From: Haliclona indistincta
Lineage: Eukaryota; Porifera; Demospongiae; Haplosclerida; Chalinidae
Assembly: GCA_964017065.1 (NCBI GenBank)
Contig: OZ024787.1
Coordinates: 5,577,301 to 5,641,300 of the forward strand
Direction of reading: 5' to 3'
DNA length: 64,000 nt
The notes under the pieces: generated by a model
The model's input: only the letters and a program-made list of their open reading frames with translations
What the model was told of the DNA's origin: nothing
Databases searched by the model: none
Shown here: one piece after another, positions 52,712 to 62,249 of the stretch
How the letters are laid out: every line of letters begins with the position of its first letter
Numbering within the stretch: position 1 is the first letter of the stretch
Made by a program: the position numbers and the translations under genes

Positions 52712-55700
52712 CTATTATTAAATATATATATATAATAATATTATTATTATTTAAATGTAGGGCTGAAACGAATACTTGTACTATTCGACTATTCGATCGT
52801 TTTGACAGTATTCGAATGCTATTGCAGCTATTCGAATATTCGTTTGAAGTCTTTTAGCAGTTGGGAAACTTGGGCTATTTGTAACCAGTCCACAAATCAA
52901 ACCCGAGCCCTGACTGTATGTTGATATACAACTTTCAAACATATTTTTTTCTTGCGCAATGGTTGCTAGAGCTAGTTTTATTCCGATAATAGAGTATTCG
53001 ACTATTCGTTCGTTTTAGCTAGTGACTATTCGAACATGAAAATGCGTTATTCGTTTCAGCCCTATTTAAATGATTGTATGCTAACTCACTAAAAATTTTG
53101 ACACAGCGCCTTTGCACACAACTCTTCCTCCTCTTGCCCAATCCTCCATACTTAATCATATCTTTACAATAAACACACATCTGGCAATCCTTAGCTGTAC
53201 AACCCTCACAACTTCCACATCTCTTTTTTCTTTTCCCAGTAGAGAGATCTTTGCCAGCTAGAAAAATGTAACAGTGCAAGCAAGCTGATACTATCCATGA
53301 ATGCAGATAGCGCATGTGCATACATGTGTTCTTTTCTATATTTTCCTTGTTCATTGTTGCTATTTGCTTCTTTTCTTCTGCTTTGAAGGCCAAAGTTTAG
53401 AAGAAAATTTTGGTCTACCTCTCTTTTTAATAGTAGGCTTCAGCTCAATACTCTCTCTAAGGGAGCTTAGTAAAAGCCGGGGCTCTTCTTGAGCTGAAAG
53501 TGAAATAGAAACCAAAATATTATGGAGATAAAATAATCATACTGTTTATTTGAATTGACAATAATAATTTAAGTATTACAAATAATTATGCACCTTCATC
53601 AGATGTGAATGTACTCAAAGGCTCTTCCTCAGCCAACTCTCTGTCATTATTGACACTGGGCATGGCTTTGTCATCATTAGTAGTCTCATTTGGAACTGAT
53701 TGAAAATAGTCTAGTATAAGTGAAGTGACAAGTATTACTTAGTATACATTATGATTGATATAATATTTTCACACCTTCATCAGATGTGAATGTACTAGAA
53801 CGAACTTCGAATTCCTTAGCCAACTCGCTGTCATTGTTGATGCAGAGCATGGCTTCATCTTCAATATTAGTTTCATCTGGAACTGGTTCTTCATCGGCCG
53901 TGACATCATGTTCTACAACATCTGATGCTGGTTGTTCATCTACGATGATAAATTATGCATAATAATTTGATAGCTATTGTATTGTAAATCTGAATCAAAT
54001 TTCATGTATCTTACCTGTACAAATGACAAAATCGATGTTTTCATCCCAGTATTGCAACAAAGTTGAGACTTGAGAGTACATCTTCCTAAACTGTGGCATT
54101 CCTACCGTGCTTGCTCGAACAGCCAGTTTCTGAGAAATTTCTAGCATTTTTCTGTACTTTTGGGGTTGACTCAATGTCCGTTTCGTGGGAAGCTGATCAG
54201 GTAGGATACTTACTTGTGGTTCTAACCTATCACTGCATGGGTTGTCTGAACAGATAGAGCCAGAGTTTTTTACTGCTTCACTTTGGTAGGACTTCAACCA
54301 TCGCTTGTGAACCATAGCTTCTTCAAATACACCCAATTCTTTTTGCATTCGACAACTAAAGATATGTCGACAAGGAAGACACATAGTATGCTGGAAAGAA
54401 CAAGTGCAAGTATGTCGGTCCATGTTGACGCTGTATGCCTTCTCCTTGTATGTAACAGTTACTAAAGAACCTTCTACTTGATGCACATACTCTACTTTCT
54501 GTGCAAGTTGAATCTGTTTTAGTAACAGTTGTGTTGCATAACCAGTGCACAAAGAACTCATCACCTTTACTCCAAGAACATGGTCAAATTCAGTGCTCTG
54601 AGTGGTGAACTCTTCTACAAAGGACTGATGAGTTGTTTCCTCGTTAATGCACTGCATGAACTTAAGCAACCCATCGAACATCTCGTTGAGAGTGGAAGAG
54701 CGTCCCATAAGATCCTTTAGCTTACTGTGACAGCACTCAAGATGATTGTTTGTCGTGTTACCAAAGTGCACATTCAGATCTCTTTCGAATGACACCCACA
54801 TCTGCTTGCATGTGTCCCAATTTTCTTCAAAGTATTTGTCGAATTCAGCATTACTTAGCTGCCGTATATCGGCACGAATCTCGCAGTATTGCTGTTCGCT
54901 CTCGCTGTATTATTATGTACTGTATTATCTTATCTCGCTTTATTATCTCGCTGTATTATTATATTATGTACTGCCTTCCGAAGCTCATCTCTGTTTTCTT
55001 TTGGTACATCCAAATCTACAACCATCTTGTACAAGTACTTTATTACGTGAAACTGACAAAGCAAGACAGTAGCATCTGGAAGCTCACTCTTTAGAACAGC
55101 AATCTCAGTAAAATCTTTGTCAATGACAATAACTTTGATCTTTGAGTAGGATGGATTACAATCTTTGAAGGCTTTCACAATTGCGGACAGATGCTGACCT
55201 GTTTCTTCTGTGGTGGCTGCATAGAAAGCAGTGCGTCCATGGCCATACCCATCTTCTATCATGAAGGAATACAATGGCATGCCTACTTTGTTGACATTAT
55301 ATGTTCCATCTATAAGAACAATTTCAGGAAACTTCTCAAACAATTCTCGCATTTGTGAGGAGCAAAAGTAAACCACAGACAACTGATTCATTTCATTTAC
55401 TAGAACACCACCCTTTGCACCACTGTCTTTTTGCAACTCTTCATCAAGATGGTCAACTATTACTTGGGCATCATTTCGACCTTTTCGATCCTCATTCTTC
55501 AACTTTCCTCGTACATTCTGAATATCTTTGAGAGTGATTTGCTTTTGAAATTTGTGCATTAGGTGTTGTTTGAGCAATTTCACTTTGGGACCTAGAGTAA
55601 GCATATCTTTCACCTCAGCTTGCTCACCATCACTTAAACGTCTGGACGAACTGTAGTGTGCCATGATGTTCGGTCCAATACGGTGGTTGTATTCGAAATT

Positions 55701-56119
55701 ACACTTCTGGACAATGAACCTCTTCGTAACTGTGTTAAACGACACATACAGATGTGCATCACACCCCATAGAATAGTGCCGTTGGTTGGGCCTTGGACCC
55801 TTACTGCGCTCTCTTGCTGTACCATAATGTACACATCTGCATAATAATTATAACATTAATTACCATTATTATACACAAAACATCAGTACTAAGTTTACCT
55901 GTAAGAAATGAAAGCATACTTCCACTCTTCACTAATCCTCAACTTGCTCCCAGCCTTTTCTCTCCTCCTGTTATACTCCTGGACGGTTTGCGAATTATGG
56001 CGTCGCAAAGGATGTGATTGAGATGTTAGTTCTTCAATCCTTTCTTCCAGCTCACAATATGACTCAAACGAGTCTCCTACTTTCGGCAGTACCACGCCAG
56101 TACACGACGTGGTAGCCAT
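51199..56119 (-). CDS. Transposase-SWIM-AT-hook-CXXC-Ulp1 fusion gene of the MULE, about 14 exons
   Basis: Exons on the minus strand (start-end): 56,119-55,899; 55,836-54,015; 53,939-53,775; 53,695-53,594; 53,493-about 53,419; 53,257-53,090; 52,711-52,500; 52,434-52,327; 52,269-52,222; 52,162-52,077; 51,758-51,693; 51,641-51,420; 51,359-51,312; 51,255-51,199 (TGA stop). Splice sites are GT-AG and phases are continuous except at two lesions: a small tandem expansion with a stop and frame change near 54,925, and a one-base loss in a T run in exon 10 (near 52,133). Exon 5 can alternatively read through an AT-hook to a TAG at 53,360; the donor at 53,418 is weak. The predicted product is about 1,100 residues: FAR1-like DNA-binding domain, RNase-H transposase, SWIM finger, acidic linker, AT-hook, CXXC finger, Ulp1 protease. 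It is presumably nuclear. The modules are detailed in separate entries. Confidence 0.8.
51800..52065. mobile_element. Probable second MITE in a MULE intron
   Basis: Near 51,808 the sequence TTAATGCCGATATTTTTGCG is mirrored near 52,060 by CGCAAAAATACCAGCTTTA, so imperfect inverted repeats of about 25-35 bp bound a 250-bp AT-rich segment. A target duplication is not clear. The segment lies between exons 10 and 11 of the gene. Confidence 0.55.
52750..53072. mobile_element. hAT MITE nested in a MULE intron
   Basis: TAGGGCTGAAACGAAT starts at 52,758 and its reverse complement ends at 53,064 (307 bp), flanked by the 8-mer TTTAAATG at 52,750-52,757 and 53,065-53,072. Short inverted repeats with an 8-bp duplication define a hAT-type MITE. 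The interior is built from ATTCGA/ACTATTCG motifs. It sits in the intron between the CXXC exon and the next exon and leaves splicing sites intact. Confidence 0.93.
53090..53939 (-). CDS. Module 2: duplicated acidic exons, AT-hook and CXXC zinc finger
   Basis: Exons 53,939-53,775 and 53,695-53,594 encode paralogous acidic segments (VPDETNIEDEAMLCINNDSE… and VPNETTNDDKAMPSVNNDRE…, both ending STFTSDE), a tandem exon duplication in which both copies are phase 1-1. Exon 53,493 onward contains the AT-hook KKRGRPK. Exon 53,257-53,090 encodes a complete CXXC finger: RCGSCEGCTAKDCQMCVYCK, KYGG (the place of the KFGG motif) and SCVQRRC. All eight cysteines are present. CXXC fingers of this kind in DNMT1, MLL and CFP1 bind unmethylated CpG. 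Here the finger may direct the transposase to CpG-dense ends or target sites (inference). Confidence 0.85.
54015..56119 (-). CDS. Module 1: FAR1/Z-SWIM-type transposase
   Basis: Start ATG 56,119 (MATTSCTGVVLPKVGDSF). Exons 1 and 2 form a FAR1/ZSWIM3-type N-terminal domain (FESYCELEERIEELT… SYRCVHYGTARE… FNTVTKRFIVQKCNFEYNHR). The DDE nuclease follows with Asp in VLIDGTYNVNKVGMPLYSF (about residue 250), Asp in VIVIDKDFTEIAVL (about 313) with the adjacent LLCQFHVIKYL, and a likely third acid in TTNNHLECCHSKLKD. The SWIM finger is HTCTCSFQHTMCLPCRH (CxC…CxH). Near 54,890-54,960 a repeated ACATAATAATACAGCGAGA-type motif has expanded, bringing a TAA stop and frame change in this copy; the coding sequence resumes at SESEQQYCEIRADIRQL. 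Acts in cut-and-paste transposition. Confidence 0.85.
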
Positions 56120-56213
56120 GAAGAATTCAGCTAGATCACTGTACTTGAGCAGCTGTAGTAACGTACATACGTAATATGTACTGAAGCATGTGTCGATGGA
56201 GTTAAAAAAGTTA

Positions 56214-56392
56214 AATTGGTGGTTATAGCGTATTTGTGGCCGTTGTTGACACCAACAAGCGGCTCGTCGCGAGTTGGTATCAATAGCGCTTTTTTGGTCG
56301 TTATTGACACCAACGCGACGAGTTGGTGTCATGTCAATAGCCGTTTCGTGGCCGTTATTGACACCAACAAATTAGTGTCAATAGACACAGCC
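56214..56392 (-). repeat. Right terminal inverted repeat of the MULE
   Basis: Reverse complement of the left repeat with a few substitutions and one extra stretch (near 56,329-56,336, GTGTCATGTCAA). The gene's ATG lies 95 bp inside this repeat, so the repeat probably carries or adjoins the promoter. Confidence 0.9.
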
Positions 56393-56401
56393 TTTCCATA
56401 T

Positions 56402-57890
56402 TGCGAACGGTGTTCACATTATGGAAAATATAGAACGGGCGACGGGGCGGCGCCTTTGATACGCCCACGCAGAGTGCTACAAAATGACCATAGAAAACAC
56501 TCTTAAATACCTGTGAGAATAACTTCTTATATGCACTGCCCATCCACCTTAACACTGTATATATTACCATAGAAAACACTCTTAAATAGCTGTGACAATT
56601 ACTTCTTATGCACTGCCTCCAACTGACCACTGTCTATTGCCATAGAAAACACTTTTTAATTTCCCTATTATGCACCTGCCGGCTCCCACCTCACAAGAAT
56701 CTCTCCTTTGCTTTACACTGGCTGACCCTTTGATACTCATGTGTTTTGAGGTCTACATTCTCAATTCCTAAGCAAGCAATGCCTAATAGCCACTGGCAAT
56801 AATGATAACTCCCCAACTCATGGCACCGCCTAGGAGTGCAAAATTATACTAAATATGGATTTGAAAGTGATGGACTTGAAAATCACAATTGAAATTTACT
56901 GCATGCTTATTGGTGCCAATGGCTACACATGGGTTCAGTGCAGCTGGTGCTGCAACCCATTGCCGGCTCATAACGTACTGGCCACTGCCTATGCCACTGT
57001 CTAGGCCACTGTCTATAACTGTCTATGCATCTAACAGTCAGTTCAGCTAGTATGTATACCGTCATTTGACTTCTATTTGACTGCATAAACTTCAACTTTC
57101 TTACAATAAATTAACAAGAAAATTGGCTCTTGTAATGCATTTCAACAACACACGTATCTTATTTCTACCATAATTATATCAGTCATTCCAACAAGAACAA
57201 CTTCCATCACTGCAACCCAGGCGACCGCTCGTATAATTAAATTATACGAGTATGATCCAGGAAGTGACGTCATCGAAAAACCAGACCAGACTTTTACCCT
57301 GGGCGCGTAGGCGTCCGAGCGTTAAGCGTTTGGCTTCGTCTGTGTATGTATGTTTATAACAATTTATTATTATGTACGAGTGTACAAAAAAACGCGACCG
57401 TTTTAAGTGTTTACTGCCTTACTGCTTGAAGTTTGTCACCATAAATTAACCGGCCATTATCATTCCTATTGCAACATTGCCGATTAAAATACAACATCGC
57501 GGTAATAACGGTGGGTGTGCGACTGAGTTTAATTGTGAGACTGAGCGAACACGTATAACGCGTGCTGCAGCGCCCAGGGTACATGTATGTCCCACTCAAC
57601 TCTAGTTTTATACAAGTTTATGTACAATACACAATAAAAGGGCCATACATGTACAAACGAGAGCAAAAGCTAATACATTATTACTGGCGATTCAAACCTA
57701 TAATAATAAAAATTATTATAAGATAAACATATAAATAAGACGATCGGACACAGATAAAGTAAGTGAGAAAAAGGAAGTCAGTAAATTAATAATGATCTTT
57801 AGTATAATTATTAGTTCAGGATGATGTACAAAAATAATAAGAAATAATAAAACAGCTTTTCGAATGAAAAAGAAGATCTATATGTCACTG
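56402..57890. other. Intergenic; three tandem units of about 80 bp
   Basis: CCATAGAAAACACTCTTAAA begins units at 56,489, 56,569 and (as CCATAGAAAACACTTTTTAA) 56,641; the unit also occurs once at 50,588 on the other side of the MULE. CTCGTATAATT (57,228-57,238) is mirrored by AATTATACGAG (57,240-57,250). No gene was supported. Confidence 0.55.
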
Positions 57891-57894
57891 ACTA

Positions 57895-58060
57895 ACCCAC
57901 AATGAGGAGGAAGGCAGACTAAGAAAGTCATATTAAGGTGGCGGGTTACAACCATTCCATGCTTGTTCCTTGTTAGTTTACATTGTTGACCAGTGGTAGA
58001 TTTCACAACCCTACATCTTTTTGATTTCGATAGAAATCTTTTTAATTTTCTTGTAATAAC
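57895..58060 (+). repeat. Dispersed repeat, third diverged copy
   Basis: CCATTCCATGCTTGTTCCTT…TGATTTCGATAGAAATCTTT lines up with the right arm of the inverted repeat at 62,090-62,248 in the same orientation, with many substitutions. It shows that the 62-kb arms belong to a repeat family and not to one unique sequence. Confidence 0.6.
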
Positions 58061-58108
58061 ATAATTATGCGGGTATATTATAATGAAAATCATCCATGCA
58101 AAATTTAC

Positions 58109-58335
58109 CGGCTGAATTCTTTCCACTGGTGACAGATTGAGGAATTTGTCCACCATACTTGCTTCTTGCACAAATTGAGATGTTTGGTCGATCAATTGAA
58201 GCTTTCAAAACCAATGAATTTTGATAGCACTGCTTAAGCTTGTCTAATGTATCAGGAGGTGCCGTAGCAGTTAGAGCCATAATGGGCACAGATGGTAAAT
58301 CAGAAGAAATATTTTGAAGATTTCTGAAACTTGGT
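58109..58335 (-). pseudogene. Isolated RecQ-type helicase exon
   Basis: After acceptor ATTACAG the frame reads PSFRNLQNISSDLPSVPIMA followed by LTATAPPDTLDKLKQCYQNS and SIDRPNISICARSK, ending before GTAAATTT. ALTATA is helicase motif III of RecQ, followed by the typical RPNI. Motifs I, II and IV-VI are not found on either side, so this looks like a captured or left-over exon. Its start phase (2) does not fit the phase-0 end of the neighbouring Pro-rich gene, so it is not part of that gene. Confidence 0.65.
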
Positions 58336-58568
58336 CTGTAATATAATTGTTGTGATAATGAAAGTATGAATAAATAAAATTATGATAGCTATACCTGAAA
58401 TGCTCCCATTCAATCTACATGTTTTCTCTAGTCTGAACGAATTCACTAATCCAAACAGTTTTTCTGTTAGCAGGGTACCAAGGTGTTCAGATTAGTGAGG
58501 GTCTACTGTACTACTACTACTACTACTAAATGCGCAGACATAAGAGCTAAATAACATTTTTAACTTAC

Positions 58569-60534
58569 TCCTGAACGACTACTGCCATCATGTCCACCCC
58601 TAGCCCTGCGAGGCCTCTAAATAAAAAAAGGATAGTTATTGCACAAAGCTTCAGTAATTTATCCAAAAAATGCACTATAGACACCCCTGTAATAAGGACA
58701 CATTCTGTACTACCTTATTGTTACTATTAATTGTGAGTACTTAATTTAGCAATAATTTATTATGAAAATCAACGGTTTAGCCAGTACTAATTTTATTGCT
58801 TTTCAAATTTTTGTAATAATTATTATAAACTTCAAAATTATAAAAAAAATCAAAAATTTGCACATACTAATTTTAGCGTTAATGATGCCACTCGCTAAAT
58901 TTGCTAAAATTAGTACACACAATTATTAGTAACACTAAGGTATGGTCACTGCATGCATTTGATTCCAAATCAACACTTTGTTTCCTTCAAATCAGAACAC
59001 TAATACTGGGTCCAAAATTCCAAATACCAAATCCAGACTAAAGAGATTTCACTGAATACACCACACAATGATACTCATTACCCTATACAAAAGTTGATAG
59101 ATACCTTTGGTTTTGGAGCAGCTAGTCGTAGATGATGAGGAACTCGAGCTGGAGCTGCCGGCAGCACCGGAGCCTGGGCTACCGGTGCCACCGGAGCCTG
59201 GGCTACCGGCAGCACCGGAACCTGAGCTACCGGCGCCACCGGAGCCTGGGCTACCGGCAGCACCGGAGCCTGGGCTACCGGCGCCACCGGAGCCTGGGCT
59301 ACCGGCAGCACCGGAGCCTGGGCTACTGGCACCACCGGAGCCTGAGTTGACGGTACCGGCAGCACCGGAGCTTCAGTTGAGGTTACCGGCACCGCCCGAG
59401 ATTGACTGCTTGTGGCAACAGACTGCAGCTGGCCAGGCTGTGGCATGCTAGATCCAGAGGGGCCAGCAGATTGACTCCTTAATGCAGCACTAGAGTGCGG
59501 TGTACTTGTTAACTGAAGAGTTTTACATTAAATTAATAATTATTTAGGAAAATGAAACTAACCAATGATGTCGATGACCCAAGTAAATCCTGTGTCAAAT
59601 AACAATAGATAAAATCAATAATCATATCAAGTACTGACATTAATTTTACTCACTGAATTATCCGAACTAGAACTGAAGCAAACGAAGGTTCCTGAATTAT
59701 ATTGGAAGTAAAGGAACAATAAATCAACAAAAGCTCTATGGATCAAGATGCATGTATGCATGCATTTACAAAATTAGGCAACAACAGAAACATCCAAACA
59801 TGCTGCAGATCCATGGATAGAAACAAAAATCAATAGCTAAAAGATAATACCTATACTGTATACTGAGTTCTTCAATGAGCATGCAATAAAGTCTAGATTG
59901 CCAACAACAACAATTATAATTATTTAATAATGCAAGACTAGTATCTATATTCTAGGTATAGGTTAGAGACAGAGGCCAAGTAATCTACGCAGTATAAAAA
60001 CCCGAGAGGAATCAATATAGAACCCGAGCAGAGTAGCGTGAAGGTTTCTATACTGCCACATAACACGTTGGCCAGCTGAGGTTTCTAACCGGCTTAGAGT
60101 ATGTACCCAACAAGGAATTTTTGACGCTGTTGCGCAGATATTTTGAAGAACACTGCGATGGGGAACACGAGCGAGTTTAGTTCGCGTACCATAATCTATT
60201 TATAGTACTAACTTCTCGATATCCCGAGAAATACTAATAAGCTTCGTATAAAGCTTGGAGCGCCATGACTCGGAGGAAGTTACGACGCACCGAAAACAAA
60301 GGCTCATTTTGTAGCGCTAAGATGCCAGAAGCTGAAAACACACGCACCGTCTCTCAAATATTGTACGCCCACACTGTTTATACTCACCATTTTGAATTTC
60401 TCTCTGTACTTCAGCCTCGGTTGACTGCCGCCCGCGGGTAGTACGGCCGCGGCTGCTGGAGGTTGTCCTTTTCGCCACTATAATGATAACAAAGATAAAT
60501 CTGTTTCCCGGTAATATTATATAAACAACTTACT
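58569..60534 (-). CDS. Pro-rich family gene C (minisatellite exon)
   Basis: A 5' exon ends at 60,534 with A (…ACTATA, donor GTAAGTTG). The next exon, 60,477-60,388, begins TG, so ATG forms across the junction; it reads MAKRTTSSSRGRTTRGRQST…REIQN. Exon 3, 59,691-59,654: GTFVCFSSSSDNS. Exon 4, 59,589-59,563: DLLGSSTSL. Exon 5, 59,512-59,105 (136 codons, intact): a Ser/Thr-rich lead, then alternating eight-residue units QAPVLPVA/QAPVAPVA, ending APKPK. Exon 6, 58,616-58,569: Arg-rich (RPRRARGGHDGSSRSG). All phases agree. The shared short exon (G-S/T-F-D/V-C-F) and Arg-rich exon tie it to genes A and B. Function unknown. Confidence 0.6.
58640..59100. other. Intron sequence, possibly containing a MITE
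   Basis: TAGCCAGTACTAATTTTA (about 58,778) and TTTGCTAAAATTAGTACACA (about 58,900) have partly mirrored ends. No exon is supported. Confidence 0.3.
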
Positions 60535-60549
60535 ATAGTATTTTGTCTC

Positions 60550-61820
60550 CTCACGAGGACACAGCCTTGTCAATCCGATGTCAGAGTCACTAAACCACGC
60601 CACATCCAAAAACGCGTGATTCAGTGTTGCGCATTCGCACTTGTGAAAGACCATAGACCATAGTAAATATACAGTACCGGTTGCCCATTATTATAGGTAA
60701 TCTTGGTCCTCCGGGATGAAAATTTCCTTTGCCGTGTGCCAATATACTACGGAAGCTCGGAGCCAAACATTTCACTTTCCAAATTCCATTTTGTAAAAAT
60801 TACGGTAAAACACGGCAAAAACTGTAGAGCACACGTTGAAAGATGCATGTTTAACTAGAACTAGTAACCATGCAGAGAGCGGTTGTAACTCATTCCAGGC
60901 TTCCGGCCCTGCATGCATGGTAGCCTGTGTTTCCGCGGCGAGCCGGCCTGAGCGAGTACACCGCTCATCTGACATAGTCACTGGGTCACTGTATCTGCGG
61001 TTGAGATGCACACGTTATAATAACGATTATTAATTAATTTTTTATTCACAGTCGTACAGTGAAAGCCGCTCAGTGGCACGGATCCGTTACAGTACATCGT
61101 ATTAGAACATCTTTCTTCCCAGTTGGAAGCGCGGGTTGCCACGGCTGCTCTGGATGTCACTGTTAGGTTGCCGAGGCCCGCAAAGTTGCTGCTCATGACT
61201 CTCTCTCTGCCGTGAAGAAGGGACTGATTTAGTATTTTATCATGGCCCTCTCGCAGTGGATGAGGCCTCTGGGTGCACTGGCTGAGGCTCTCAGGCTTGC
61301 TCGACAATAAAAGCAATTGCCCGCATGAGAGACTCTCGTCAGTCTCCGAGTCACCAACTCATCACTTCTTATCTTCCAGAAACTTTGTTATTTTGTGGAG
61401 ATGCAATGCTTCTATGTGGGTGTCCCATTGCAGGTCTCTGGACTGTCTTGCTTAGTTAGGTTAGTTTTTTAGTATTTCTACCTTTATTTAGTTAATTTCG
61501 TTGTAAATATTGCCACTTTCATTATGTGTAATAATTATTTGCTATCTTCATGCATTTATATTATTAATTTACTCTCAAACTCAAATGTTCTCCAAATTGC
61601 AACTTGACAGTTTGTTGTCAACATTTTGGCAGATCATCCAAAACTCTCACATTGGCGGATTTAATTTTGCCGCCTAGCATGCATTCCACAATTGAAAATA
61701 ACAGTACAAGGTAAATAATTATTATGGCAAAGAAAACTTTGGCGAATCCTCTGCAATTTACCAAAATTTCTCCCACCAAAATTACCCGCTGTAGGCGTTA
61801 GATTGAGAAAAAAGTACACA
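60550..61820. other. No identifiable gene
   Basis: Includes the 5' flank of Pro-rich gene C. GGCGGA/GCCGCC-type motifs near 61,630-61,800 (TTGGCGGATTTAATTTTGCC…) resemble ends of AT-rich MITEs but could not be delimited. The plus frame 60836-61033 and minus frame 60978-61316 show no motif. Confidence 0.4.
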
Positions 61821-61821
61821 A

Positions 61822-62248
61822 ACAAGAACGAAAAAGATTTCTTGCGAAATCAAAAGGATGTAGGGATGATTTGCAATGCTCAATGGTCCGCAATGTAAAC
61901 CAACAAGGAGGTAACATGCATGGAATGGTAACACGATCCTCTTGCTAACAGACCATAGATCCCTACATCAGTGGCTGCTGTGCTGCCTACAGCCAGCCAG
62001 TCAGCTAGCTAGCTGGCTGTTAATTGACACTTGACATGCTTTTAACTTACGGTAGAAATTTGTATAATTCTTAATCTATATGATATGTACAGCCACTGAT
62101 GTAGGGATCTATGGTCTGTTAGCAAGAGGATCGTGTTACCATTCCATGCATGTTACCTCCTTGTTGGTTTACATTGCGGACCATTGAGCATTGCAAATCA
62201 TCCCTACATCCTTTTGATTTCGCAAGAAATCTTTTTCTTTCTTGTAAG
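61822..62248. repeat. Fold-back element: about 155-bp arms, nearly perfect, 110-bp spacer
   Basis: The left arm (61,822-61,979; …GATTTCTTGCGAAATCAAAA…CCCTACATCAGTGGCTG) is the reverse complement of the right arm (62,090-62,248) with about one mismatch that I can see. The spacer contains short CAG/CTAG-rich repeats. The right arm joins the 3' end of the LINE fragment. A diverged single copy lies at 57,895-58,060. Confidence 0.85.
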
Positions 62249-62249
62249 A

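Larger units (their letters stand above)
50863..56401 (-). mobile_element. MULE-type DNA transposon with 9-bp target duplication, carrying a transposase-CXXC-Ulp1 gene
   Basis: Inverted repeats at 50,872-51,046 and 56,214-56,392 are flanked by the identical 9-mer TTTCCATAT at 50,863-50,871 and 56,393-56,401. A 9-bp duplication is typical for Mutator-like elements. The interior (5.2 kb) holds one minus-strand gene whose transposase is of the FAR1/Z-SWIM type, consistent with MULE ancestry. Both ends, the duplication and almost all exons are preserved, so the insertion is fairly recent. Ulp1-type proteases captured by MULEs are known from plants (Kaonashi elements); together with a CXXC finger in an animal element I know of no described example. 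Confidence 0.92.

Noticed and set aside
52650..52760. Low-complexity (TA)n/(TAT)n tract as a separate element
   Set aside because: It is only the AT-rich target area of the hAT MITE.
59107..59451. Plus-strand repeat PAAPEPGLPAPPEPG
   Set aside because: Antisense shadow of the Pro-rich exon of gene C.
58109..60534. RecQ exon as last exon of Pro-rich gene C
   Set aside because: Exon phases do not match (phase 0 end versus phase 2 start).
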